NCBI GenBank assembly: GCA_022496805.1
Contig: CM040097.1
Location: 20,884,072 to 20,948,071, forward strand
Source of the DNA: Pohlia nutans
Lineage: Eukaryota; Streptophyta; Bryopsida; Bryales; Mniaceae
Length of the DNA stretch: 64,000 bases
Reading direction: 5' to 3'
In this document: in pieces, positions 13,040 through 24,614 of the stretch
How positions within the stretch are numbered: the stretch's first letter is position 1
Layout of the letters: the number at the start of each line of letters is the position of its first letter
Made by a program: the position numbers and the translations under genes
Notes under the pieces: model-generated
What the model saw: only the letters and a program-made list of their open reading frames with translations
Told to the model about the DNA's origin: nothing
Databases searched by the model: none

Positions 13040-13321
13040 ATTGTGAAAAGCATATTTTAAATGGGACCAAATTTTAGGTCACTTGAATTAGTGGAGAACA
13101 TTGCAAGTGTTGGTAAGATAAAAATAAAAATTTGAACTATAGGAAGTCCACATAGGACTTACTCAAAAATGCTAAAAATAAATTAAGCCCAATTTAGGCT
13201 TCTTCCTCTGTACCGTATTATTGTGGTGAATGTTATCTAGGAATACATTGGTATATGGGCCAGTGGTATTGGGACTAGAGTCCATTGCTGTACGTCCAAA
13301 CACCATTAGTTATTCATTGGC

Positions 13322-13494
13322 CACACTGAAATTTTTGTATACTGTGGGTGCGTGAATGGTGTGGATACATTCATATAATTAACAATTTTTCATCCAAATT
13401 GGATGAAAGAGTACAACTGTACTTTAAAAAAGTAATTATTAGTAAAGCCTCTTGTAAATACCGTGGGCCATAGTATATGGTGATTTCAGTGTAG
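13322..13494 (+). mobile_element. MITE family G, copy G1
   Basis: 173 bp with ends CACACTGAAATTTTTGTATACTG and GTATATGGTGATTTCAGTGTA. The conserved interior includes TAATTATTAGTAAAGCCTCTTG and ACCGTGGGCC. Non-coding. Confidence 0.72.
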
Positions 13495-14680
13495 CTTTTG
13501 GAGACGTCTCATTGGCAAGGACAGGTAGGGTGGTTCAGTCGACTCTGCAAGTGCAGTTTTTATTTTTATTTTTAACAAATAGCAACCTGCTAATGAATGT
13601 GCAGTTTGTGATTCTGAGCACTACGGTAGATTGGTAGCGTATATATGTATGTAATGGTGCCACATCATCCAACATTGCAATGGCATCAATGTGACACACA
13701 TGATCATATATTGTTGTTGGATGTCAAAGTAATGAACCAAACCCATGTTCTCCTCATTCCGACCACATGGATTTTGAATTGTACAGTACAGTGCAGTAGC
13801 CCCTCAAAAGATATGTAATTTTTTACTTAATATGAAGTCAAGCCATGATTTTCAAAATGAGATTTCAGGCACCAAAATTATCAGAATCCAAAACTGCAAA
13901 AGTGTATTGGGTAGGTAGTTAAGAGTCTACTATCAAGAAATGACAAATTTTGGGACAATCTAGAATGAAATGCTAAAAAAGTAAAAATCTACTTGAAAAT
14001 TGAGTAGTTTTGGATTGATAACTTTATACATTGATATCTTAGTCATGATTATTTTTTCATGTGATTCTAGAAAGAATTTGCATTCTTTCCATTGAACGTT
14101 CAATATACCATAAGTAACAAAAAATTTATTCATATTGTTTGAATTTAGGGTACAAAGTGATATTTTGATTTTCATATAAAAATAGGGCACAAAAAGATAA
14201 ATTTTGATCAAAATTCAATTATATGTGTTTATGCATCTTGTGTAATACAACATGTCAAAGTTCGGATCAAACATTTTAATTTATCAAGTTTTCATGACAA
14301 TTCTTAAAAAAACCAAAACTAAGTAACATTATTGAAGTGGGGTACTGCATAGTAGCCCGTGGTAACATCCTACATGGAAAGTAGCCTCCATGACTGGCAT
14401 AATATTTTGCATGTTTACTTGACTTTTAACCCTCTATAGCATAGCATTCTAGAGTGTTTTTGAAGCCAGAAGCCATGATGCAGAATTGCAGATTGTTCCT
14501 GTTTTGGGCAACATGAAATGCTATCAATAGATTATATTTGTACAAATTTGTTTAACAATTGATTTCTCATTTTCACGGGAAAAAAATTAAAAAATCGGAT
14601 GGTGCACGATTGAAATTACAACAAGTATTTGAAGGTATACATATGTTCAAATTGTAAAACCACCATTGATCAAGCTTTTG

Positions 14681-14875
14681 CTACACTGAAATCACCATAT
14701 ACTGTGCGTGGGTGAATGGCATGGGTATATTCATCCATTTGGACAATTTTCCATCCAAGTTGAACAAATTTTCATCCAATTTGGATGAGTTTTGCCACAA
14801 TATTTTGAAAAAATAATTATTAGTAAAGCCTCTTGAAAATACCGTGGGCCACATTATATGGTGATTGTGGTGTAG
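14681..14875 (+). mobile_element. MITE family G, copy G2
   Basis: 195 bp, the best copy of the family: CTACACTGAAATCACCATAT on the left and the complement of CTACACCACAATCACCATAT on the right. The centre repeats CCATCCAA- and TTCATCCAATTT-like motifs. Confidence 0.78.
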
Positions 14876-15540
14876 CTAACATTATATTATCACATACCTA
14901 TATTAACACTACATTTTAAAAGAATCACATACACTTTGATTGTCTAGGGTGTGATAATAAAGAGCTCTTGATGTATTCTTGTCCAAAAGCAACATTTGAC
15001 ACAACTATAAGCCTTTTGTGGTTCCTAGTAAGTGATCATATTATAACTATTTATTGGCCCTAGTAAGACTCACCAATAGGTTGAAGTGTTGAACCTACTG
15101 CAACTCTGACATAAGTACCGTAGTTGGTCGTCAGGATCGGCAAAAACTAATTATAAAAGAGAAGGAAATTTGTTTAGGAAATTGTTATTTAAAAAAAAAT
15201 GATGAAAAGAGAATCTGAGAGAATTTTTACATAATTTGGCATTTTTTGATTTTTTGATTTTTGATTTTATAATTAATTTTTTTTTTTTTACAATTTTTTA
15301 AATTATTCAACATGACTTGTCGACCACGACGACTGAATTTAATTCAAATCATATATGTTTTGGTGTTAAAGCTCCCTAATGTAAACCATCGGCTATTTGT
15401 GCCATGTGACTATTTGTGCTACTTTGTGATCACTATGTATCAATGTTTTACATTAAAATATTTGGTATGTACACAACTAGTACATAATTATACACAAGGT
15501 GCCTTCTCAATTGTAATACAAATAGTAAATGTGGTTTACT

Positions 15541-16377
15541 TTAGCCCCTAAAAGACCACCGCTGATTTCTTGGGGAGGTCACTCTTTGTATCTTTTGAGT
15601 ACCACGTGTAAACAAAGGGTATTAAAAAGTATCCTATAAGTAATTTTTACTATAATTAGTAATTTAAAAGAATATTCTCATTTTAATTCTTGTAATTAAC
15701 TTTGGGCATCCTATATTAATGTAATTTATTTATAAAATTTACCTTCAAAGATTTATTTGAACCCTATCTTTGTTTGCATGTTGTTACGTAATATTTGGAA
15801 GTGACCTCCCCGAGGTTGATTTTCCAAGTTCAGTTAGCTCAATGTGGAATGAGTATTGATCCTCAATTTTTGAGATTTTTTGTGGTGATTCTACTCTTTG
15901 TAACGAAGATGGGATGGTATTTGCGTACGTAGGTGATGTATAGATCAAAAGATACAATCATGCAAAGGTGAAAAACCTAACTGCGGGCAACTCCTAAAAA
16001 TTTGCACACAATGATCTATGGATCTGAATTTTGTTACATAATGAGCTAACACCTCCATATACACAACTGCCAAAATCATTTTACCAAATTTGAGACTAAA
16101 CTTTGCATTTTGGTCATTTTCAGAAATTTTCAAACTCAGGCAAGGGGCCAAAAAAAATTGCAGCCAATTTTGTAGCTTATAATCTTACTATTGAAGAACC
16201 CTGAACAGTTGAAAATTTGTAGGTGCTAACAAGTTCAAGTTGGTTGAAACATCCTACGGTTGGATTGGTCAAAAAGGTTTTAGATCAAAAACTATTTGCC
16301 TTTTTCTGAGAAGGGGTACTTTTAGGCAGCTTTGGAGTGTTTGGAGAGAAACATAGTTGTGGTCCTTTAGGGGTTAG
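15541..16377 (+). mobile_element. TTAA-type family P element, flanked by TTAG, with a nested MITE
   Basis: The ends are TTAG-CCCCTAAAAGACCAC and GTGGTCCTTTAGGGG-TTAG: terminal repeats of about 15 bp with one mismatch, and TTAG on both sides. The element is 837 bp, of which 15572-15811 is a separate family H MITE inserted near its left end. Confidence 0.78.
15572..15811 (+). mobile_element. MITE family H, copy H1 (inside element P)
   Basis: 240 bp with perfect 12-bp inverted ends GGGGAGGTCACT and AGTGACCTCCCC. It lies near the left end of element P. The body is AT-rich and shares TTACCTTCAAAGATTTATT with H3. Confidence 0.74.
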
Positions 16378-16492
16378 TGCAAAAAGAAATTCAAAATGTA
16401 GAACATTGAATCATCGAAGGAGCATGTCTTAGGTACATTATGCTAATCATGGTGAAAAACTCAAAGATAGAACTAATTAACTTGGATTCTTT

Positions 16493-17064
16493 TTAACCCC
16501 TAACTGCCCAACCATACATGTTTTGCATGATGTACATACTTGAACTTTGCTTTCTCATCCATCATGCACTTTTTGTAGTGTGGATTTTTTACTGAAACTT
16601 TTATGGGAAGTTAGCTTCATGCATGTGTGATCCGATTAGAAAGGGAATGATTTGTGAATTTTTTATGCCTCCTTTCATACCACATTGTTCCACCAAAAAT
16701 TTCAAAGATTTCAGTGTAAAAGTGCTCTTGAAAAAGTCAATTCATAAAATTAAGCAACCAAAAAATCTCCAAAAATCACTACACTTAGAGTATTACATTT
16801 CAACCCACCCTCAACAAATTTCATTCTTAGTGATTGTCAATATCGTATTCGTAATAAAATTACAAAAGAATTTTAAATTTCAAATTTTATAGAAAAACAT
16901 TGGTGATATCAATTGCAGATATAACCATATGAATATAATCTAAAATTCAAAATGTACAACTTTTATTCATACATCAAGTTCAAAACATCCCTCTTAATTG
17001 CATTTTATAATGCATCTTTGCAAAACAACCAAATCTGGAGAGAGTGAGGACGTTTAGGGGTTAA
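16493..17064 (-). mobile_element. TTAA family A, copy A7
   Basis: A complete reverse copy of about 572 bp, TTAA-CCCCTAACTGCCC to ACGTTTAGGGG-TTAA. Its right TTAA (17061-17064) is also the left TTAA of the next element, family O, giving the junction GGGG-TTAA-CCC. This fits a later insertion into the TTAA bounding an earlier one. Confidence 0.87.
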
Positions 17065-17318
17065 CCCTTTAAGGTCCAGAAAGCTTGTTTCGACCAATAT
17101 AATACATCAATATTTTGATGTAATTAGAATGGTTCCTCATCTACAATGGTTTAAAATCAAAAGTAAAGTTGAAATTCATGGAGCCATGGTTCCCCGCATG
17201 GTTCTAATGAGTTATTGAGGTCCCAATTTAGCTTGATCCCAAATGAGCTTCTTACTTATAGCAAATCCCAAATATACGCTAATGTATATACTATCTCCAA
17301 GGGACCTTTAAGGGTTAA
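17061..17318 (+). mobile_element. TTAA family O element
   Basis: 258 bp with the best terminal repeats of the group: CCCTTTAAGGTCC on the left and its near-complement GGACCTTTAAGGG on the right, flanked by TTAA. The left TTAA is shared with A7. No coding content. Confidence 0.84.
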
Positions 17319-17378
17319 GAACCTAGGGCATATATAAAGAGTCTATTTGTTCAGAGTTGTACAAGTTGTCTTTAAATT

Positions 17379-17920
17379 TTAACCCTTTGAGGTCCAGATG
17401 ATGCACCAATTTCAAAGATGTGTCATAAAACGGTTTGATGAATAACAAAAATGGAATTGATATATAAAAGAAAAGTTGTAAATCTCAATGTGTAGATCAC
17501 ATCTATATGGTTGGATTTATCTTATTTTTTATGAATGTTTTTAAAATTATTTTTCAAGGTTTTTTTTGAAATTCAATTAAAAATCAAAATTAATTAAAAA
17601 TTGTTGTAATGAATTTGGAATAATATGCACTATGAGATGGTATAATTTCCATTATTTGATTCTACTTATTTTGGAATATCATTCTTAAAAGCTCACTTTT
17701 TGAACTAAGAATGAAACTTGACATAAACCAATTTCGTTATTTAAAAAAAATCACATGATCTTATTTTGAAGATCCATACTGTAAAGATGGTAGTCAACTA
17801 GCTCAAGAACTAAGAGAAATTTGGATGGATGAAAAGTGTTGCAGTGTGTAGTGAAGAGACGCCCCATAAATCATCCAATGTCCATAAATTGAACGCTAGC
17901 GCGTCAAACTTAATGATTAA
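17379..17920 (+). mobile_element. diverged relative of TTAA family A (A11)
   Basis: It starts TTAA-CCCTTTGAGGTCC and ends near GTCAAACTTAATGATTAA. The order of blocks matches family A: a GATGTGTCATAAAAC block, AAAAGTTGTAAAT, ATATGGTTGGATTTAT and GAACGCTAGCG near the end. Sequence identity is much lower than among A1-A10. It is probably an older subfamily; the right boundary is approximate. Confidence 0.55.
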
Positions 17921-17978
17921 GGTCATGTTCCTTGCTTTAGTTTTTGACATGCTCTAATACAAGTGCCAAGGCCACACA

Positions 17979-18724
17979 CATAAGGTTCTTTAGCCCTTCG
18001 ATTGTTGACCTCAAAATCTTGGCCACTATTCCCAAATCACTGTAGCAGATTGAGAATCACGGGCAAGTTCACATCATCTTTAGTTAACCCCTAAACGTCC
18101 AGGCATCCAGTTTCTGGATGTTTGTTGGTCAAACCCAATTTTGATCTTGAAGATGACTTTTGTTGCTAATACACCCAACTAAGAAAATGAAGTTTATTAA
18201 GTCTAGTTTGTACTCCACTTTTCAAATCTTAAAAATTCCAATTATTGAGTATTTTATTGCTTGTGCAAGCTTTGTAGCTCAAGGTTTGAATTACACTACA
18301 TAGGATGTTCACCTTTCGAATTTCAAAATTTAAATAAAAAATTTCTATGGAAAACATATCATGTGATTCTCCATTGTAATTTGTACCTGCTCCCAAAAAA
18401 ATATTAAAATTTTAAAGCTTTTTTGTAATAAAATTTATTTTTTGAAGTATTTGACTTAAAAATTTGTTAAAAAGGCCGTATTAAATCAAAAAAATCTGAA
18501 AATTTCAAGACTGATAGGAAACATTCAATTCCATGCATGAAAAATATTACAAAATATATTTTGATAAATCTTGAAGGCTAAATTGTGTAGTTTGACTTTC
18601 CTACAAAGGAGTGGTACGTTTAAGGGTTAAAGATTGGGTGGTGAGACATTATATTTAATGTTAAAGCTTCTACATTGCTACTGTTGGAAAGGGTGGATTC
18701 CACTAATTGCTAAAGAACCTTATG
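17979..18724 (+). mobile_element. MITE family M, copy M2, interrupted by N
   Basis: Inverted ends CATAAGGTTCTTTAGC and GCTAAAGAACCTTATG, 16 bp perfect. Excluding the nested TTAA element at 18084-18630, the M body is about 200 bp. Non-coding. Confidence 0.76.
18084..18630 (+). mobile_element. TTAA family N element nested in family M
   Basis: It runs TTAA-CCCCTAAACGTCCAGG to GTACGTTTAAGGG-TTAA, 547 bp, with TTAA on both sides. The interior is unlike families A-D. It lies inside the family M MITE at 17979-18724, whose termini flank it on both sides, so it inserted after M. Confidence 0.82.
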
Positions 18725-19086
18725 CAGGCCATGAAGCACCTGGGCTGAAATAAAATGTAATTTTGTGAGAAGAAAACGATCGAGCTCAAGGTTACATGTG
18801 ATGTTTAGTTCAACATAACCTTTTCGACAGTCAAGGAACCGATAGAATTTGTTAGCATCGCTTTGTCAACACCAGTTTCAAATGGAACAAAAATTAATGT
18901 ATTTAAAAAAAAATTCCAACATCAAACAAGATGCATCTGTTGATGACGAATGTCATTTCTGCTCTGTGTGGCCTGGCCTTGCATCTTGAGCTGCATATTA
19001 CTGCCCTCCCCAGATAACCAAGTCCTGATAAAGTCCTGATAAAGTTCTGATAATATGTTTCATTGTGCAGATCTTGGCTCAACTTT

Positions 19087-19376
19087 GGGGAAGTCACTTA
19101 GTGTGAATTTTGGGATACATGAGCGAACACATGGTATTTAATGGGGGGTTTTGAAATAATTGGAATATTCTACTGTTTATAGTATGTTTAGGGTATATTC
19201 ATAATATGTTTTAGGAATATTTATAAAATATTCTCAATTTGGTTTTAAACACCCTATATTACTTTTAAAAATTTAATTTAATTTTTAATCTCAAATGAAA
19301 TTTTACAAATCCATAAATATTACACCCTATATTTGTTTTCTCACGGTTATCTAAATTTATGATAGTGACTTCCCTG
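19087..19376 (+). mobile_element. MITE family H relative, H2
   Basis: Ends GGGGAAGTCACT and AGTGACTTCCC match the family H termini with one change at each end. The interior has diverged from H1 and H3, so this may be a related subfamily. Non-coding. Confidence 0.55.
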
Positions 19377-20280
19377 TGGGCTCAATCCCCTGGCTCAAGG
19401 TTGAGCTATAGTCAACTCCCCATACAATGACACTCCATAATATGACGATATAATTATTGTTTCAAGCAATACACATGCATGTGACAAGTCATTTTGTGAC
19501 TAATCTATGCTTGCCCTCTTGAAGGTAGGGATTCCTAAACAAGTCATAATAAAGAGGGACGATTGTATTAGAGGATTCAAATTTTTAATTTCCTCCTCTT
19601 GTCTCACTGCAAATAGAATTAAAGTGTACTAACACAAATCTATTGTACTGCAACAATGAATTTGGATAGCTAGATGAGCCAAATAGTCGGTCGAAGTCTT
19701 ACAAAACCAGATGAAAAACATTCAGGATGATAGAAGATGAAATGTTTGGGACAAAAACGTGACTGTTATTGTGACAACGGGATCATGACAAATCCCGTGA
19801 CAATTTGCATTTAATACAATAGATGTACACCCAAATTTGACCCTGTTTGAATATGGACTCCTATACTGGAAGCCATACTAGAATGACAAACCAACCAACC
19901 AAAGATTGATAAATGAACACAGATGGAAATTTTGCGCTCTCATGCAGAGAGTCCGACTTTGGGGAAGGGATGGTTTCCAAGCAACTGTCTCCTCATCCGT
20001 CATGTCAGAGATTGCATAAATAAAACATTAGACAGAGCCATCAATGCACTACAAGGAGAAGGCATGGCTTTTCACTTGTTAGGTGAGTCAAACGGCGCCA
20101 CTTCGCACTCACTGCTTGAGTGAGATTCGTCACAAGCGTGTACAATGAACCCTGACACTTCCAGGTTCTCCCGAGTGAGAAGCGACACCTTCGGTAGTAG
20201 TGATGTGAAATGTTATGAAGATTACATGACACAAACGACTTACTGACTTAAAAATGTTTGCATAGAATGTTTAGAGAGGA

Positions 20281-20515
20281 GGGTGATGGCCTGATATGGG
20301 TATCCCGTCCAAAAATAGTGTGATTTTTGAGAAATATTTTTTTGGTAAGAAAAAAACATTGAAAAATTACAAAAATTAGAGGGCGTTGTAGACACCATGT
20401 CTACAACTATATACATGGTGTTAAAGACGGAATTTCTAGCACACATAAAATGAGTTAAACATAAGTCACACTATGTGAGACGTGTAAAAGTGGTACCCAT
20501 ATTAGGCCATTCCCC
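20281..20515 (+). mobile_element. MITE family E, copy E2
   Basis: A 235-bp copy nearly identical to E1, ending GGTACCCATATTAGGCCATTCCCC. No clear target duplication is visible. It abuts the truncated left end of family F copy F2. Confidence 0.8.
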
Positions 20516-20711
20516 TAAGTCTGTGAGTCATAGTAATTCAATATTATCACAATATTTGTGGTACTAGAATAAAGTGTGACTCACAGTAATTGAGAATTCT
20601 CACAATGAATACAGTAGTGAGGATTGTGTGTAAAATCTCACACCAAGTGAGGATTGGTGGGAAATCTCACTCTAATTATGTGACTCACCATAATGGCAAT
20701 AATTGGTGTAG
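20516..20711 (+). mobile_element. MITE family F, copy F2 (left end missing)
   Basis: It carries the family F subterminal GTGAGTCATAGTAATT and GTGACTCACAGTAATT blocks, and the right terminus ATAATGGCAATAATTGGTGTAG. The outer left terminus is absent where it meets E2, so F2 was truncated there. Confidence 0.68.
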
Positions 20712-21241
20712 TGCCGGCTGACTCCAATCTGTGCCGTAGAGAGGACAGTTTGACAAGAAAAAATCGACGAGTTGCTGTGATTCCTGTCATTTGTACGAGT
20801 GACTTTACCAATGATTCTACCTTCTTTCCTCTGCATGCATTCAAAATATTAGACAATTCTATCGAGCGACATTAATTTTTGCACAGCATCTTAGAGCTTC
20901 TCCACTAGGCAGGCTGAAATTTTGGGCCAAAGCCACCTGAGTGGTGGCCACAAGTAGTAACGCATCCTCTGTTTTCTCCAACGCCATCTGAGAGCCCCAC
21001 CGACAGTGTCCGTTTCCATGCCAACGGTGGCCAAACAAAGAATCTGGGCTGCCAAATTAGGACCAAATCTGTTCGAGTTGGGGGTTAATTCTGGGGTTAA
21101 TTCTGTTGCGTTCTTCACTTGTCATTTTGAGCTCATTTGAGATTGATTTCTTCCTTTCACAATCATGGAGTCTATGCACTAACAAGCAGTAATCTGACTA
21201 TTGTATTTAAAGGTTACCACATGGATTAAGAAAATCATGCC

Positions 21242-21480
21242 TTAACCTCTCAGTGCTTGAACAAAAAGTAGTAAGAGAAACTAAAGAAAATTATAACAAA
21301 TAATAGAAACCTCTTCAAAACTCTATGGCATGGATTCATGTAGAGCATTCTTTCTTCTTTCCATTCATATATTATGTGAGCTTCAGGACTTAATGAATAT
21401 CGATTGGAAGAAACTTGACTGTGGATTTTTTTAAAACATTCATCATTCACCTAGTCGACGGTTGAGCATTTGGAAGTTAC
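21242..21480 (+). mobile_element. TTAA family Q, copy Q1
   Basis: About 239 bp from TTAA-CCTCTCAGTGCTTGAAC to TTGAGCATTTGGAAG-TTAC. It shares with Q2 (60034-60273) the block TTCATGTAGAGCATTCTTTC and a CATTCATTATTCACCT-like block. The right tetranucleotide has decayed. Confidence 0.68.
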
Positions 21481-21498
21481 CGTAGAGGCCCACCCTAT

Positions 21499-21530
21499 TA
21501 ATTAATTAATTAATTAAATAATTAATTTAT
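21499..21530. repeat. (TTAA)-type tetranucleotide microsatellite
   Basis: Successive TTAA units (attaattaatta...) lie close to the right end of TTAA element Q1. Confidence 0.85.
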
Positions 21531-21847
21531 GTGAAAAAAAAAGAGAGTAAATATTCTGTCTAAAAGATAAAATTGTTGAAAATCAATCCCAAAACCTATG
21601 TGGTTCCACATATATATAAAAATAAAGGATTCACATCTCTAATACTTCCATGAATAAGATCATGTGAATTTAGGAATTCAAACAGCATACAAACCACACT
21701 GCAATGGCTTCAAATCCAAAGGAATTTCCATATCTTGCAGTGCTACCTGTTGCTCGTTATGTGTTGAAGACAATTTTCCTTCTAACTACCAAAAGAGGGT
21801 GTTGTTTTCGACACTCTTTTTGACATAGTTTTCAATGCTTGAGACTC

Positions 21848-22143
21848 GTAAGGTTCTTTAGCAATTGGGGGATCACACCCTCCTCGATCTCTGGGACTCT
21901 ACAATAGTTTTTAATAAAGAATCCAAAAATCATCAAGGCTCTACAATATTCTTTTATAAAAAATTCGGAAAGTGTTAGGGAGCATGGACGCAATGGACTA
22001 TCATTGGCGAGAAGCAACCAACTCAACCTTTGTTGAGCTTAACTAATTTGACAGAATCTAGTATTCCAGAATCCCGTATGCTATTCCCTGACAGAATATG
22101 GCCAGATTGGGAGATGAGTACCACAAGGGCTAAAGAACCTTAT
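21848..22143 (+). mobile_element. MITE family M, copy M3 (uninterrupted)
   Basis: 296 bp, inverted ends GTAAGGTTCTTTAGC and GCTAAAGAACCTTA. It serves as the empty-site reference for M1 and M2, although the interiors have diverged. Confidence 0.72.
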
Positions 22144-23486
22144 ATATTTTGACACTAAAAAGTCAAAAAAAAAGAAAAAAACAACACTTTAATTTTGGTG
22201 GTGTATTCATGGAACTCAACATGATCAAGAAGAAGCTGGTGGTGGTATTTCATGAGCAAGTCAAACAATCAAAACCACTGCTAACTCGAACGTAAGTCTG
22301 TTTGAAAATACCAACATGCCTCACCACTGAGTGTAGCCATCAGTTATTTCCTTGTGCATAATTATGCTGACTCTATGTTCTTTGAAATCCTTGTTTGTTT
22401 CCTTCTCTGACAGTGTATAATACCATGCCATGACTGATTTCTGTGTTAAGTACGTAGCTATTGCAAACAAGCTTGTTCTTTATTAAATTCGGGATTAAAT
22501 TTTGAGTCATGTTGCAAAAAACGCTCAACATTTCAGACTCCTTCACAGTACATTAGAGTTATCCTTTAACTCATCAAAATTTTGCATGATCAAATTATAT
22601 ATTCAGCTTCAAATCCTTTTAATACACCACTAAATCCAAACAACTACAGTATTGCATTCTTGACACACTCGGTTCACTCTCATTAGTAGAAACACTGCCT
22701 CAGTAGACTTGCAAAAAGACCTACGAGAAAATCACACATTACGAACTAGACTAGTTTTTGGTCTTTTTGGGCATGATTCTCTAGTCTATTGAGGCGGTGT
22801 TTGTACTAGTGTCTTTATTATCACATGATTCTCCAATATCACATTCTAGTATCAACAAAAAGTATGTGCTATTTTGTACACTTGTGATTTGACACTTTCT
22901 AAGTCTTAATTTCTAAGCTCATATATGTTGGCTACTAAAGAAGTGATATAAAAGAATTTTGAGTGTTAACTTTGACAATGTGTTGTGACTATGGAGATTG
23001 AATGATCCTAATAGGAGCTTTTTTTGTCATGTGACATGGCATCAAGTGCCAACCCACACCGGATGAATGTAGTTTGCAGACTACGTTAGTTTATGTAATT
23101 TATTTTATTTTAGGGAGTTTTCATCCATTTAATACTTCATTCAATTAGGGTTTGGGGGTATTAGGTGGAAAGGCTCCCCAGACTTGACATTTTAGACTTT
23201 GAGAATTGTGACTAAGGTAACTACACTAAACTCAAACACTTTAAGAATTATATATAGTTTCTAGTATTAGACTTGTCATTTTTCTAAAACAAATTTGTTA
23301 GCAATTAGAAAGAGGTTATAATGCAAGTGAGTAATGATGTATTTAGAAATTGGATGCAAAAGTTATAAGGGTCCAAATTCTTTTAATTAGATGATTTGAA
23401 ATGTTCAAACATTAATCTTGACGTTAGTGTTGTATACATTTTCAAATTCAAGATATACTCATAATTGATGATTGTCATAGTGGGCA
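22144..23486. other. no recognisable gene
   Basis: Unassigned sequence between M3 and the foldback. Short inverted blocks around 22690-22800 (CACTGCCTCAGTAGACTTG / CTCTAGTCTATTGAGGCGGTG) hint at another small inverted-repeat element. Confidence 0.5.
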
Positions 23487-24614
23487 ATGGTCTAATTGGG
23501 GTACCCCAAAAAGCCCTTTGAACTCTAAAATCACCCTTTAAGGCAACTTTGAATAAGTCCCTCTTTAAAACAAAATAAAAAATGAATCGATCGGATGTGG
23601 TTTTGATTTCCTACACTCATGCAATACGCAAAAAAAAAATTCATGTAAAAATTGAAGAGGTTTAAAGATTTTAAAAGAGACTTTTTGTACAAAAATCAGA
23701 ATTTGTCCCAACTGCTTAAAGAAATCCAAAACATTTGTTAAAAATATCCAATGACGTCATTTTGGTACCAATTTTTGATATGAAGTACATTTAGATATGT
23801 GGTATTTGAAATGATTAATCTGAACGATTAAAAATATTATTTATTTTGTGTTACAATGCCTGCAAATGCTAATTTTTGGCAATTTTTGGCACAAAGCATA
23901 AATACATGAAAATTAATTTATTCAATTAAAAATTTGAACTTGAATTAAAGTGTTTCATGTCATTTAGGTGTGGATATTTTTATTTACAATTTTAGTCAAT
24001 TGAAATGAACAAATTCGTCAAAATTTGGAAAAACAAGTATATGTTTGAAATTTTGAAATTTTGGAATTTCGACAAATTTGTCCATTTCAATTAAATAAAA
24101 TTAACTATTTTTAATTAAATAAATATTCACACCTAAATGACATGAAATACTTTAATTCAAGTTCAAATTTTTAATTGAATAAATTAATTTTCATGTATTT
24201 ATGCTTTGTGCCAAAAATTGCCAAAAATTAGCATTTGCAGGCATTGTAGTACAAAATAAATAATATTTTTAATTGTTTAAATTAATCATTTCAAATAACA
24301 CATGTCTAAATGTACTTCATATCAGAAATTGGTACCAAAATGACGTCATTGGATATTTTTTTTTTTAAAATTTGGATTTCTTTAAGCAGTTGGGACAGAT
24401 TTTGATTTTTGTACAAAAAGTCTCTTTTAAAATCTTTAAACCTCTTCAATTTTTACATGGATTTTTTTTTGTGTACTGCATGAGTGTATGAAATCAAAAC
24501 CACATTAGGTCGATTCATTTTTTATTTTGTTTTAAAGAGGGACTTATTTTGTTGTCTTAAAGGGTGATTTTAGAATTCAAAGGGCTTTTTGGGGTACCCC
24601 AATCAAACCATTGT
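23487..24614. mobile_element. 1.13-kb foldback: two ~540-bp inverted arms, ~38-bp loop
   Basis: The left arm (23487-24026) reappears as its reverse complement at 24065-24614. Matches continue from the outer GGGGTACCCC through CCAATGACGTCATTTTGGTACC and GCAAATGCTAATTTTTGGCA to the inner TTGAAATGAACAAATT / AATTTGTCCATTTCAA. Differences are scattered single bases and A/T-run lengths. Neither arm has coding capacity. It is either a foldback transposon or a young inverted duplication; transcription would give a long hairpin. Confidence 0.9.

Larger units (their letters stand above)
12600..13205 (-). mobile_element. TTAA family D, copy D2, split by a TIR element
   Basis: The two halves of a family D copy lie at 12600-12650 (GGATTCATGG, CAAATTTAGTTAATCATATT) and 13040-13205 (ATTGTGAAAA, CATTGCAAGTGTTGGT, GGACTTACTCAAAAATGC). 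They are separated by the 389-bp element at 12651-13039. The terminal TTAA sites have decayed. Confidence 0.82.

Noticed and set aside
20894..20912. Lone Tourist-like left end (GAGCTTCTCCACTAGGC after TTA)
   Set aside because: No matching right end within 400 bp, so a complete element cannot be supported.
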